The notes under the pieces are model-generated. The model was given only the letters and a program-made list of their open reading frames with translations. It made no database searches and was not told the DNA's origin. Made by a program: the position numbers and the translations under genes. Shown piece by piece: positions 50,687 through 60,076 of a stretch of 64,000 nt of DNA (the stretch's first letter is position 1; the number at the start of each line of letters is the position of its first letter). Origin of the DNA: Methanocalculus alkaliphilus (GTDB lineage: Archaea; Halobacteriota; Methanomicrobia; Methanomicrobiales; Methanocorpusculaceae); the NCBI RefSeq assembly GCF_024170505.1, contig NZ_JALJYG010000003.1:1-64000 (forward strand), given 5' to 3'.

Positions 50687-52771
50687 ATGAACCAGCCAAT
50701 TCCGCCGATGGGCGTCAGAACAAAAATTCTCATTGCATTTCTTCTCATCTCGGTGATCTCGCTCCTTATTGCCGGTGGTGTCGCATCTTCCGCCATCAAT
50801 ACCCTCGGCGCATCTGCAGTATCCCAGAGTGAGGCACTTGGCGAGCAGGCGGTCAGGGACAGCACGGCGGCACTCCTTGAAGATGCAGAGGAGTACCTCC
50901 TCAGAATCGCCATCGACCAGGCAGAACAGGCATCTCTCCACTTTGAACAGACCGGGATAGCAATTCTGACGATTGGGGCATATGCAGAGGCCCTCAGATC
51001 CGGAAGGCCTGCAGCACCCGTTGCAGGGACGGAAGAGTTCATCGTTGCCGGTACCTCCCCTGCCATCCGGGAACGGGAAGCCCTCGCTGAGATGGAGGAT
51101 ATCATGGTCTCTGTTGCGACTGCGCATCCAGAAATCACATGGATCTACATCGGATCCCAGTCCGGGATATTCCGGGTCTATCCGAAGACGATCAATCTGG
51201 ATCCGCAGTTTGATCACCGTAAAAGAGACTGGTTCAGAGACGGACTTAGTAGTGACGGCATCAGCTGGTCCCGCCCATATGTTGATGCCGGGGGGGAAGG
51301 GCTGACGGTCACCTGTTCGTACAAAATAGCGGATGCCGGAGATGCCTGGATAGTTGGTGCTGATGTAACCATTGAGACCATCAACCAGCAGATTCTTGGC
51401 ACCAAGATCAGCGGTGACGGATATGCGATGCTCATTGACAAAGATGGGCATGTCATTACCAGGCCTGGCCTCAGTGCTGAGGATCGCCTCTGGGACGAAT
51501 CATTTACTACAGAAAATCTCCTTAGTGCACCAAATCGTGAGCTTCGGGCAGTAGCACAAAAGATGATTCTCGGTGAGAGCGGCATCAGCAGAATCTCATT
51601 TGAAGAACGTGAGGTATTCTTCGCCTATGCACCCGTTCGGACGACAGGCTGGAGTATTGCTGTGGTGATGCCGGTCGAAACGGTCATCGCACCCGCTCTT
51701 CTGACAGGAGAGAAGCTTGAAACTCTTACAAAGAGCACGTCAAAAGAGATTGACTCGCAGATAAACAGAGCATTACACCTCTTCATCGTCAGCATGGTCG
51801 TCCTGATCGGTGCTGCCATCGTCGGGTCAGCCATCTTCTCCCAGTTCATCACCAGACCACTCAAAGACCTTCATAAAGGCGCCACCGCCATAGGAAAGGG
51901 AGATCTTGAGTACCGTGTCACCCTGCAAACAAAAGATGAGTTTGAGAGCCTTGGAGAGAGTTTCAATACGATGGCAGGGGAGCTCAAAGCGATGATGGCG
52001 AATCTTGAGAGGGAGACGGCTGAACGGGAGCGCCTCTCGCGGGAGCTTGAGATCGCCCATCACATCCAGGAGAGCTTCCTCCCGGACCGGGCCCCTGCTG
52101 TGCCTGGATTTGACCTGGCCGCACGGAGTATTCCTGCACTCTTCGTGGGTGGGGATTTCTATGACTTCATTCCAATAGGGGAGAACCGGTATGGCCTTGT
52201 CATCGCAGACGTCTCGGGCAAAGGCGTCTCAGCAGCACTCTTCATGGCACTCTCACGTACGCTGGTGAGGGCGAGTACGGCAGATGAGCCATCCCCTGCA
52301 ACCGCTATAACTCAGGCAAACAGGCTTATTTATGAGGACTCAAAGACGAGCATGTTTGTCACCCTCTTCTATGCAATCCTTGATGCCAATAATAACACAC
52401 TCACCTACGTCAATGCCGGCCATAACCCCCCGGTCTTCATCAGGGGAGATGATGCAACCATCACCCTCCTCAGAGCAGACGGGATTGCCCTTGGCGTCAT
52501 TGAGGAGATAGCACTTGAGACGGTGACAATCCCCCTTACCCCCGGGGATCTCCTCGTCCTCTATACCGATGGAGTCACTGAGGCTGAGAACGCCGCTGAA
52601 GAGCTCTATGGTGAGGAGAGGCTTGAGGCACTGATGACAGAGATCCGGGGCAGAGGGGCCTCTGAGATCATCGATGCCATCATCGATGATATCAAGGAGT
52701 ATGCAGGCGAGGCACCACAGTCAGATGATATAACCCTCCTTGTCCTCAAGGCAAAAGATGGGGAGGAATAA
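50687..52771 (+). CDS. Membrane sensor phosphatase: Cache-HAMP-SpoIIE (PP2C type)
   Basis: A 694-residue signalling protein. After an N-terminal helix (ILIAFLLISVISLLIAGG) comes an extracellular dCache-type sensor domain of about 300 residues (FDHRKRDWFRDGL, GDGYAMLIDKDGHVITRPG, FFAYAPVRTTGWSIAVVMP). A second helix, a HAMP linker (ITRPLKDLHKGATAIGKGDLEYRV), a coiled coil and a SpoIIE/PP2C phosphatase domain follow (FVGGDFYDFIPIG, VIADVSGKGVSAALFMA, YVNAGHNPP, LVLYTDGVTEAEN). Such proteins usually dephosphorylate anti-sigma antagonists in bacteria; the archaeal target is unknown. A zinc-ribbon gene lies four bases downstream. Confidence 0.92.
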   Translation: MNQPIPPMGVRTKILIAFLLISVISLLIAGGVASSAINTLGASAVSQSEALGEQAVRDSTAALLEDAEEYLLRIAIDQAEQASLHFEQTGIAILTIGAYAEALRSGRPAAPVAGTEEFIVAGTSPAIREREALAEMEDIMVSVATAHPEITWIYIGSQSGIFRVYPKTINLDPQFDHRKRDWFRDGLSSDGISWSRPYVDAGGEGLTVTCSYKIADAGDAWIVGADVTIETINQQILGTKISGDGYAMLIDKDGHVITRPGLSAEDRLWDESFTTENLLSAPNRELRAVAQKMILGESGISRISFEEREVFFAYAPVRTTGWSIAVVMPVETVIAPALLTGEKLETLTKSTSKEIDSQINRALHLFIVSMVVLIGAAIVGSAIFSQFITRPLKDLHKGATAIGKGDLEYRVTLQTKDEFESLGESFNTMAGELKAMMANLERETAERERLSRELEIAHHIQESFLPDRAPAVPGFDLAARSIPALFVGGDFYDFIPIGENRYGLVIADVSGKGVSAALFMALSRTLVRASTADEPSPATAITQANRLIYEDSKTSMFVTLFYAILDANNNTLTYVNAGHNPPVFIRGDDATITLLRADGIALGVIEEIALETVTIPLTPGDLLVLYTDGVTEAENAAEELYGEERLEALMTEIRGRGASEIIDAIIDDIKEYAGEAPQSDDITLLVLKAKDGEE

Positions 52772-52775
52772 CCTG

Positions 52776-52940
52776 ATGCATGAGAGATGGCAGTGCCTCC
52801 ATTGCGAAACCATCTTTGTTGTAGAAAACCCCTGTCCGACCTGCAGGCCGCCACCGGATGCGGCGATATGTCCCGGATGCGGACGGAAGATTCACCGGCC
52901 AGCCAGAATGGTTTTTTATTCGGGATTGGATGACGACTGA
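52776..52940 (+). CDS. Very small zinc-ribbon protein after the SpoIIE phosphatase
   Basis: A 54-residue protein with three cysteine pairs: CLHC near residue 6, CPTC near residue 19 and CPGCGRKIH near residue 32. The ATG at 52776 has GGAGG nine bases upstream; the longer frame starts inside the phosphatase gene. The four-base gap implies translation coupled to the phosphatase. It may be a partner or adaptor; function is unknown. Its stop abuts the convergent ABC permease gene. Confidence 0.7.
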   Translation: MHERWQCLHCETIFVVENPCPTCRPPPDAAICPGCGRKIHRPARMVFYSGLDDD

Positions 52941-53609
52941 CTACGTTCCGCCAAAACCCGGGATTACAATTCTTTTTTCCACCCTGCTTATCACATAGCC
53001 GGCAATGGTCACAAGGCCAAGATAGAAGAGACCTATCAGAATAAAAACCTCAAAGAAGGCAAAATGTTTTGTGGCGAAGGCCTTGGCAGCACCAGTAATC
53101 TCAACAACCGTGATCATATAGGCAAGTGAGGAATATTTGATGAGATAGATAAACTCATTTGAGAGACCGGGGAGGGATCGCCGGAGTGCCTGGGGAAGGA
53201 TGATGCTTCTGATAGCCTGACTCCGCGACATCCCAAGAGAGAGGGCGGCAGTCATCTGGCCCGCAGGGATTGACTGGATCCCGCCCCTCAGGTACTCCGA
53301 GTTATACGCGCCGTTACAGAGGATAAATCCAATTACTGCCGAAGTAAATGCCGTGAAGGTTATCCCGATGGAAGGCAGGCCAAAGTAGATGATAAAGAGG
53401 AGGAGGAGGAGAGGACACCCTTTGAAGAAGAGCACATATCCATGACAGAGCGTTGAGATGAACCGGTTTCCATACACCCTTCCGACAGCTATCAGGATTC
53501 CATTGAGGAACCCGAAGGGAGCAGAGATGAGGATCAATGCAAAGGTCACTAATGCACCCTGATAGAGGACAGGGAGGAGAAGATCAAAGTCAAACTGTAG
53601 CAGTGTCAT
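52941..53609 (-). CDS. Polar amino acid ABC transporter permease (second)
   Basis: Membrane subunit of 222 residues, HisMQ family. It has about five helices and the EAA-type cytoplasmic loop SLGMSRSQAIRSIILPQALRRSLPGLSNEF. It is the last gene of a four-gene set (binding protein, permease, ATPase, permease) and lies nine bases after the ATPase gene. Two distinct permeases would form a heterodimer, as in histidine transporters. Confidence 0.9.
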   Translation of the reverse strand: MTLLQFDFDLLLPVLYQGALVTFALILISAPFGFLNGILIAVGRVYGNRFISTLCHGYVLFFKGCPLLLLLFIIYFGLPSIGITFTAFTSAVIGFILCNGAYNSEYLRGGIQSIPAGQMTAALSLGMSRSQAIRSIILPQALRRSLPGLSNEFIYLIKYSSLAYMITVVEITGAAKAFATKHFAFFEVFILIGLFYLGLVTIAGYVISRVEKRIVIPGFGGT

Positions 53610-53618
53610 AGATCCGGA

Positions 53619-54362
53619 TCAATCCTGAAAACTGCCGAGGAACCTGCGTGTCCGGGTAAAGTCCGGGCTTGTCGGAATCTCGGATGGCGGTCCCTTTTCG
53701 GCGATCAGCCCATGCTCCATGAAGAGAATCTCATTGGCAACCGATAAGGCAAAACCCATCTCATGGGTGACGATGAGCATCGTCATCCCATTTCTTGCCA
53801 GCCTCCGCATCACTTCAAGTACTTCGCGGGTCAGTTCCGGGTCGAGTGACGACGTCGGTTCATCAAAGAGGATCACTTCGGGATCCATGGCAAGAGCTCG
53901 GGCAATAGAGAGGCGCTGGGCCTGCCCCCCTGATAGTTCTGCGGGATAGGAATTCACCTTATCAGAGAGGCCTACCTGTTCCAGTTCCATCAGGGCCTTC
54001 TTCCGCGCCTCCTGGCGGCTCATCTTCTTGACCCGGAGGAGGGCAATCTCAACATTTCCAAGAGCCGTCAGATGATCGAAGAGATTGAAGTTCTGAAAGA
54101 CCATCCCAATCTTCTGCCTGTAGAGGTTGATTGCGGGCCCGGCATGGGTCACCTCCTCACCATTCAGCCAGATAGATCCACTGTCAGGAACCGTCAGCTG
54201 GTTGATACATCGGAGAAGGGTGCTCTTTCCCGTACCGGAAGGGCCGATGAAGACCTTCGTCTCTCCACGCCGGACGTCAAAGGATACCCCCTTCAGAACC
54301 TCATTCTCACCATATCGCTTATGGATCTCCTGAACCCTGAGTATTATCTCATCTGTCATCAT
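53619..54362 (-). CDS. glnQ: Polar amino acid ABC transporter ATP-binding protein
   Basis: ATPase of 247 residues in the GlnQ/HisP group. It has Walker A GPSGTGKSTLLRCIN, Q-loop MVFQNFNLFDHLTA, signature LSGGQAQRLSIARALA, Walker B VILFDEPTSSLDPE and H-loop VTHEMGFA. It overlaps the upstream permease by four bases. Substrate cannot be fixed beyond polar amino acids. Confidence 0.93.
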   Translation of the reverse strand: MMTDEIILRVQEIHKRYGENEVLKGVSFDVRRGETKVFIGPSGTGKSTLLRCINQLTVPDSGSIWLNGEEVTHAGPAINLYRQKIGMVFQNFNLFDHLTALGNVEIALLRVKKMSRQEARKKALMELEQVGLSDKVNSYPAELSGGQAQRLSIARALAMDPEVILFDEPTSSLDPELTREVLEVMRRLARNGMTMLIVTHEMGFALSVANEILFMEHGLIAEKGPPSEIPTSPDFTRTRRFLGSFQD

Positions 54363-55039
54363 CTCGTATCACCTTCTCCATATCCGGGTATCCTGTAGCG
54401 CCGCTCAATCCGGGCAAAGACCCATTGCCCGCTATAATTAAGAATGATGAAGATTGCGGCGATAAGAACAAATATCGTCATCGGCTCATGAATTCTGGCC
54501 ACAATCTGGTTTCCTCGTGTCAGAAGTTCCGCCACACCGATGGCATAGCAGACTGATGAATCGGTGAGGAGGATCGGGTATTCATTTGTCCATCCGGGGA
54601 GTGCATTCCGTAATGCCTGGGGAAGGATCACATGGACAATCGCCTGGCTTCTGGACATCCCAAGAGAGCGGGCTGCAAGCATCTGCCCATCCTGGATCGA
54701 TAGTATCGCCCCCCGGAAGATCTCTGACTGGTATGCGGCAGTCCGAAATCCAAGGACAATGGCCGCAATCCAGAATGCAGATATATGCAGTCCAAGCAGC
54801 GGGAAGATACCAAAGTAAAAGAGGAAGAGAAGAACAAGGATCGGCAGGCCCCGGAATATCCAGACGTAGGTTTTTATAATATACTGAAGTGGCCACGATC
54901 CATAGACATGAATAAGTGCCATCGGAACTCCCATGATAAGCCCGATGCCAAGGGCAGTGAGCACAAGCCCAAGGGTTGTGAAGATCCCGGGAAGGAGATA
55001 TGGGAGAGAGTCGATGACTGCCTGGGAGAGAATCGTCAA
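54359..55039 (-). CDS. Polar amino acid ABC transporter permease (first)
   Basis: Membrane subunit of 226 residues with about five helices and the loop SLGMSRSQAIVHVILPQALRNALPGWTNE, nearly the same as in the second permease. Helices include TLGLVLTALGIGLIMGVPMAL and IFVLIAAIFIILNYSGQW. It is followed directly by the ATPase gene with an ATGA overlap. Confidence 0.9.
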   Translation of the reverse strand: MTILSQAVIDSLPYLLPGIFTTLGLVLTALGIGLIMGVPMALIHVYGSWPLQYIIKTYVWIFRGLPILVLLFLFYFGIFPLLGLHISAFWIAAIVLGFRTAAYQSEIFRGAILSIQDGQMLAARSLGMSRSQAIVHVILPQALRNALPGWTNEYPILLTDSSVCYAIGVAELLTRGNQIVARIHEPMTIFVLIAAIFIILNYSGQWVFARIERRYRIPGYGEGDTR

Positions 55040-55146
55040 TTGAGATCACCACGAAAGATTTGGTTCATACCGATCCAGCACACCTACTATTATGCCGGAG
55101 ATGAGAAAAAGGTAGAGGAAATTAATTCTGTACAAAGACAGACGGA

Positions 55147-55923
55147 TCAGTCAAGACCGTACTTCACCTTCAGCTCATCCCATTTCGGATCTGCCTGAAG
55201 ACGGGAGATACCTTCATTAATCATCTCAAGAAGCTCGGTGTCCTCCTTTCGGACCGCAACACCATACTCCTCTCTCTCATCGATGATCCCAATCTTTATG
55301 ATCCCCTGTTCTTCAACAAAGGTATCAATAACAGGCTCATCAAACATCACCGCATCCACACGGTTATTCTTCAGATCGGTAACTGCAAGAGGGAAACTTG
55401 CATAGAGTTTGAAGTCACCGGCAGCGAGGAGTCCGGTATCAACAAGGTTCGTCTGGATGTATGTGGCGGCAGTCGATCCACGCTGTGCACCCATAACAAT
55501 CTCACCGGCAAGGACATCGTCTGTGGTGAATGTTGCACCTTCACGGGCACCAATTGCCTGGTAAATGACCCAGTACGGCTCACTGAAGGCTACACGCTCC
55601 TTCCTCTCAGGGGTGATCGTCATCCCTGAATAGACCATGTCGATCCTCTTTGTGACGAGGCTTGTAACAATGCCATCCCATGCCATCGGCTGAATGGTGA
55701 CATCAAAACCCATCTCTTCACCAATCCATTTGATGGATTCCACATCAAATCCGGCTGCCGAGCCATCTGCCTCGATATAGCTGAATGGAGGATAATCACC
55801 ATCAATACCCACAATATAGTGTGGTCGTGCATCCGGGGACGGCTCAGCCTCTCCCATACACCCTGCTGCAAACAGGAATACCAGAACCGCTGCCACGAGG
55901 GCAGCGCACACCTTAGCGTTCAT
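55147..55923 (-). CDS. Amino acid ABC transporter substrate-binding lipoprotein
   Basis: A family 3 solute-binding protein of 258 residues. It has a lipobox FAAGCMG after the signal peptide, then IVGIDGDYPPFSYIEADGSAAGFDVE, WDGIVTSLVTKRIDMVYSGMTITPERKE and, near the C-terminus, MINEGISRLQADPKWDELKVKYG, all typical. The conserved Arg/Asp pair for amino acid binding is in place (TPERKERVAFS). The 107-base gap before the permease gene contains no further gene. Confidence 0.9.
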   Translation of the reverse strand: MNAKVCAALVAAVLVFLFAAGCMGEAEPSPDARPHYIVGIDGDYPPFSYIEADGSAAGFDVESIKWIGEEMGFDVTIQPMAWDGIVTSLVTKRIDMVYSGMTITPERKERVAFSEPYWVIYQAIGAREGATFTTDDVLAGEIVMGAQRGSTAATYIQTNLVDTGLLAAGDFKLYASFPLAVTDLKNNRVDAVMFDEPVIDTFVEEQGIIKIGIIDEREEYGVAVRKEDTELLEMINEGISRLQADPKWDELKVKYGLD

Positions 55924-56069
55924 GAAATAGAGATTAACGAGAGGATCATATTTATCAGTTATGAAATGATTCCGTATAGGGATCGATAAAGCTCCATTCT
56001 CTGGAAGATTGGAACGACCCCTGCCCGGAAGGGGGAAGAAGGTGAGAGAAGAAGATTGTATAGAACGGA

Positions 56070-56447
56070 TCAGGTATCAGATCTACTCTGAAAGAAGTCA
56101 TGGAGTGCCACTTCAAGCTCCCGAAGTGAAACAGGTTTCTGGAGGATCTGGATAATATCTTTCTTATAGGGGGCTATCTCCTCATCACGAATATATTTTG
56201 CAGTGAAGAGCATGACAGGAAGCCTGGATAACCCTTCTTTCCGTAACTCATCGAGGAACTGCCACCCGTCAATTGGCGTCATCATCAGATCGAGAAGGAT
56301 GAGATCGGGCTTCTTCTCCTTAATGGCAGCGAGCGCATCCCAGCCATTATGTATAGTTATTGCACTATATCCGATCTTTTTTAAAAGGAGACCCATAACC
56401 GTAAGGTTTGGGATATCATCATCAACCACCATCACCGTCTTTGTCAT
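56070..56447 (-). CDS. Single-domain response regulator
   Basis: A CheY-like receiver of 125 residues with no output domain. The acidic pocket is VVDDD, the phosphorylation site is Asp53 in LILLDLMM, the conserved Thr/Ser lies in LFTAK, and Lys lies in LQKPVS. The ATG overlaps the histidine kinase stop (ATGA), so the two form a co-translated pair. It probably receives phosphate from that kinase and signals by protein contact. Confidence 0.92.
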   Translation of the reverse strand: MTKTVMVVDDDIPNLTVMGLLLKKIGYSAITIHNGWDALAAIKEKKPDLILLDLMMTPIDGWQFLDELRKEGLSRLPVMLFTAKYIRDEEIAPYKKDIIQILQKPVSLRELEVALHDFFQSRSDT

Positions 56448-58936
56448 ATCTCTATCTCCTTAGGTATTCGAATGGTAAATATACTTCCCTCTCCAGGCCT
56501 GCTCTCAACTGTGATCTCCCCACCATGAAGCTGGACATAACGTTGGGCTATCGGGAGTCCGAGACCAAGACGGTCATATTTCCTGTTGTTTTTATTCAGA
56601 TCCGCGATATTGAATGGCCTGAAGATCTGATCCAGTACTGATCCATCTATCCCCACTCCATTATCAACTATTCGGATTGTATGATCACGCAGCCCTGAGC
56701 TATACATTAGCCGAACCTCGCGTGGAGGGTCATTATATTGAATTGCATTTGTTATAAGACTATGAAAAACCTGATAGAGGAGATTGACATCGGCATGAAT
56801 GGCAGCCGATTGCGGGACATCATTGATGATATCGCCTTTGCTTCGGCACCCGGAGCTATCGATCACATCCTCAAGAAGAGAATAGACATGTATCTCCTCA
56901 TATACAGGAGTTATCGTACCTGAATCAACCACAGAGAGTTCAATCATCCTGTCGATTATTCGCCGCTCCTGATCAACATTTTTCTGAATGAGCTGCAGGA
57001 GATGCAGTACCTCTTCAGAGAGACCAAACCCTTCGGGATCTGAGAGAAGAAGGCCGATATACCCCACAACCGGCTGAAGAGGTGTCCGTAATTCATGTGA
57101 AGCAACCGTCACAAAATCGGATCTCCGCTCAATCTCTCTCCTGAGCACATCTTCAAGATCCTTATGCTGGGAGATGTCTATCAGTATCCCCAGATCCTCA
57201 TTCCCATCGGAGGAGCCACGTTCCCGTATATACAACTCCCCCATACGAAGAGAGCCGTCTTTATGGATAAATGAAATTTCCCCACAAGATTGTGGCAACC
57301 CATAATCAAAGGGGGCGGGAAAGAGATCCGTCAGCAACCTTCCGGTCAGCTCCTTCTCCGTATAGCCTGTCATGCGGCAGAATGAGGGGTTCAGATAGCT
57401 GAGTTTCCCATCCCTCGATGTAAATATACCTACGGGGATCTGGCTGATAAGCTGGCGATAACTCGTCTCCTGCTCCCTGATCAGTTCGATCATCCTTCGT
57501 TCATCGGTAATATCAAGTATCGAGAGGAGACGATGATTATTACCAGGAAGGATCGAGGTCAGAAGGATACAATCGCGTTCTTCCCCCATCGAATCAAGGA
57601 TCTTCACCTCGTACTCCTCATGTGAAGAGGCAGAATCCATCTTGCAGAGGCATTCCATCATAACCCTTCGATCACGCTCTGGGAAGAGCATCTCAAAGAT
57701 CGAGCGGCCGGTAAGGTCTCCCTTCTCATACCCGGTTAATGAGCAGAATTCATCATTCACCGATGAGATGATGCATTCCTGATCAAGAATGATGATGCCC
57801 GATCCGGCATTCTCAAAGATGACCCGGTGCAGGGCCTCCGATTCCCTCCAGATCTGTTCAGCATTTCTCACATCAGTGATATCATGGATGATGACCGTTG
57901 CACTCCCGCTATCAGGGACAGTTCTGATCGGGTTTACTGATATATCATACCAGGAGGTCTGGCCGGATCGTTCATATGAGACCTCTTTGCGAATGGATCT
58001 CTTCTCCGAGAAAATCCTCTGATGATTCTGGAGATTGGAAAGGAACGAGGTGAATGGATAAATCGCCTCGATCTTCCTCCCGATAACAACTGAATGGATC
58101 CCATCTGCCCTGAGCCTCTGTTCAGCTGCAGTGTTAATAAGAAGGAGCTGATGATCCCGATCAATGACAAGGACCGGATCATCCATCGCATTGAGTGTCT
58201 CCCTGTATGCCCCCTCCGCATGCATCCTCATCGCTTCGGCATGCTTAAGCGGGGTGATGTCTATCGAGGAGATGACGATTGAATCATCATCCAGAACCGA
58301 CCCTGAGAGGCGGACGTACCGCTTTGTTCCATCCCGGTGAATCAGTATCTCCTCACGATCCGAGACCTTCCGGGATGCCTCGATCTCATCAATGAGAGTA
58401 TCAGCGGCTTGCTGATCATGCCAGAGGGACCGCATCGGCCTTCCATGGAGAGAATGTGGAATATAATCAAGGAGAGAGGCACAGAGTGGATTGGAATCCA
58501 GAATCGTTCGTGACCGCCTGTCCACGATCCAGTTGCAGGATTCGGCTTGTTCGATGACCCCTGCATACATCCCGGTTCTCTTCCTCACCTGTTCTGATAT
58601 TGTGGCTGCCACAAGGCCGAACGCAACAAAGAGGATAAAATGTACCGTTGATGCATAGATGATCGCAACATCATCCCGGGCAAGTGAGTAAACGAGTCCA
58701 AAATATCCAAGGGCAAGAGCAACTGCAACGATCGTCTCTCTCTTCGGGAAGAAAAGCGTAGCATAGAGGATTGGAATAAAAAAGAGAGCGGGATAGACAT
58801 CCGTTATCCCATGCTGCACCCCGTGGTAGGTGATGAGGTAGGCAGTTATTGTAAGTGCAGAGAAGACCCATATCCTTATAAAAAGGGTTGAACGCTCACC
58901 CTTTCCATAAAAGGAAAGGAGTCTTGAATCTGCCAT
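56444..58936 (-). CDS. Membrane PAS histidine kinase
   Basis: An 830-residue kinase. Residues about 20-120 hold four membrane helices (ALTITAYLITYHGV, LFFIPILYATLFF, VAVALALGYFGLVYS, HFILFVAFGLVAA). Four PAS domains follow (for example VIEQAESCNWIVDRRSRTILDSN and FENAGSGIIILDQECIISSVND). The HisKA domain has the phospho-His in ASHELRTPLQPVVGY, and the HATPase domain has TNAIQYNDP, DNGVGIDG and GLGLPIAQRYVQLHGG. The receiver partner is encoded directly downstream. The stimulus is unknown. Confidence 0.92.
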   Translation of the reverse strand: MADSRLLSFYGKGERSTLFIRIWVFSALTITAYLITYHGVQHGITDVYPALFFIPILYATLFFPKRETIVAVALALGYFGLVYSLARDDVAIIYASTVHFILFVAFGLVAATISEQVRKRTGMYAGVIEQAESCNWIVDRRSRTILDSNPLCASLLDYIPHSLHGRPMRSLWHDQQAADTLIDEIEASRKVSDREEILIHRDGTKRYVRLSGSVLDDDSIVISSIDITPLKHAEAMRMHAEGAYRETLNAMDDPVLVIDRDHQLLLINTAAEQRLRADGIHSVVIGRKIEAIYPFTSFLSNLQNHQRIFSEKRSIRKEVSYERSGQTSWYDISVNPIRTVPDSGSATVIIHDITDVRNAEQIWRESEALHRVIFENAGSGIIILDQECIISSVNDEFCSLTGYEKGDLTGRSIFEMLFPERDRRVMMECLCKMDSASSHEEYEVKILDSMGEERDCILLTSILPGNNHRLLSILDITDERRMIELIREQETSYRQLISQIPVGIFTSRDGKLSYLNPSFCRMTGYTEKELTGRLLTDLFPAPFDYGLPQSCGEISFIHKDGSLRMGELYIRERGSSDGNEDLGILIDISQHKDLEDVLRREIERRSDFVTVASHELRTPLQPVVGYIGLLLSDPEGFGLSEEVLHLLQLIQKNVDQERRIIDRMIELSVVDSGTITPVYEEIHVYSLLEDVIDSSGCRSKGDIINDVPQSAAIHADVNLLYQVFHSLITNAIQYNDPPREVRLMYSSGLRDHTIRIVDNGVGIDGSVLDQIFRPFNIADLNKNNRKYDRLGLGLPIAQRYVQLHGGEITVESRPGEGSIFTIRIPKEIEI

Positions 58937-59011
58937 CATTAATTACTACTTCCTCCTGAAATAAAAATTTTATCTTTTGATATTTCTCTACTGATACCCC
59001 TCTTTTGATTT

Positions 59012-59983
59012 TTATTGAAGAATGAGCGATCCAACAATGCGAAGTTTCCCGCCCTCAAGATAATGAAGCACCAGACGATCACCAGGAAGATAGACAAGTT
59101 GTTTATCCAGGCTGATACGGAGGCGGGGTCGCCGGAAGTCTCCCGCATCGGTGACTGATGTCACTTTACCGGAGATGAACTGCATCCAGTGTCCTGAATA
59201 GATAACCATGCCCTCACGCAAAGCGGACGGCCAGTACTTCACAAGCTCTGCATCACTCTCAATCTCATCTGTAACCAGAATATCAGGATCTGTTGTCAGA
59301 ACAAAACCCCGGTCAAGATCATCAGAATCGATGTTCTTTAATGCAAGCCCGACACGGTCCCCACGTACCGCATATGTATAATCATCATCATGCTTCTGGA
59401 TTGAGCGGAGGATAGCCGTCTTCTCATCAGGCAGGACCTTCAGCTGATCATGTTTGCGGATGCATCCCCAAACAACAGCACCAAGAACGACAGTTCCGAT
59501 ACCCTTCACATTGAAGTGATGATCAATGGTCATCGTGCCATATGGCATCGATCCCGCCGGCGGCTCCTCTGATATGACCCGGGCAGCCTGATCAAGAAGG
59601 GATTCCTTGATCTCAATCCAGTTCTCCTCCATAAAGCGGTAATTTTCAAGAACAGTCCCTTTGAGCAGGGGCATAACCTGATCCTGACCGAGATAATTTC
59701 TCAGGACAATAGAGCCATCCCGGATACCGGCCGAATCGAGCATCAGAATGCACTCCCCAAGGACAGGAGTTATCTCATCGATGACGACAAGGGCTGTAGT
59801 CGCCATTGAGACAGAGAAGTAAAGGGAAGCAAGTCGCTCAGGATACCGTGCAGGTTCAATAAACGTGACCGTATCTGATCCGCGTTTTAAATTATAAAAT
59901 GTAATATCCGAGGTCGTACCCGGCTTTCCAAGCTCACGCAGGATTTCGGGTGGGGCGATTGCAGCAACGGTCAGATTACCCAT
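59012..59983 (-). CDS. EF-Tu/SelB-like protein with degenerate GTPase domain
   Basis: A 323-residue protein related to translational GTPases. Domains 2 and 3 are recognisable (DHHFNVKGIGTVVLGAVVWGCIRKHDQL; RGDRVGLALKNIDSDDLDRGFVL; LRISLDKQLVYLPGDRLVLHYLEGGKLRIVGSL). The N-terminal part keeps the size of a G domain, but the P-loop GHVDHGKT is replaced by a sequence with GKPGTTSD, and NKxD is missing. Methanogen genomes carry such pseudo-GTPase relatives of EF-1A/SelB. Loss of GTP binding and the true role are inferred. Confidence 0.8.
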   Translation of the reverse strand: MGNLTVAAIAPPEILRELGKPGTTSDITFYNLKRGSDTVTFIEPARYPERLASLYFSVSMATTALVVIDEITPVLGECILMLDSAGIRDGSIVLRNYLGQDQVMPLLKGTVLENYRFMEENWIEIKESLLDQAARVISEEPPAGSMPYGTMTIDHHFNVKGIGTVVLGAVVWGCIRKHDQLKVLPDEKTAILRSIQKHDDDYTYAVRGDRVGLALKNIDSDDLDRGFVLTTDPDILVTDEIESDAELVKYWPSALREGMVIYSGHWMQFISGKVTSVTDAGDFRRPRLRISLDKQLVYLPGDRLVLHYLEGGKLRIVGSLILQ

Positions 59984-60076
59984 ACCCTCATATTCAACGG
60001 CACGGCACTAAAAACCCTGCCTGGGAGAGATCAAAACGAGAGATTATAAGACCACACACCGCCAGACGCTTCTATC

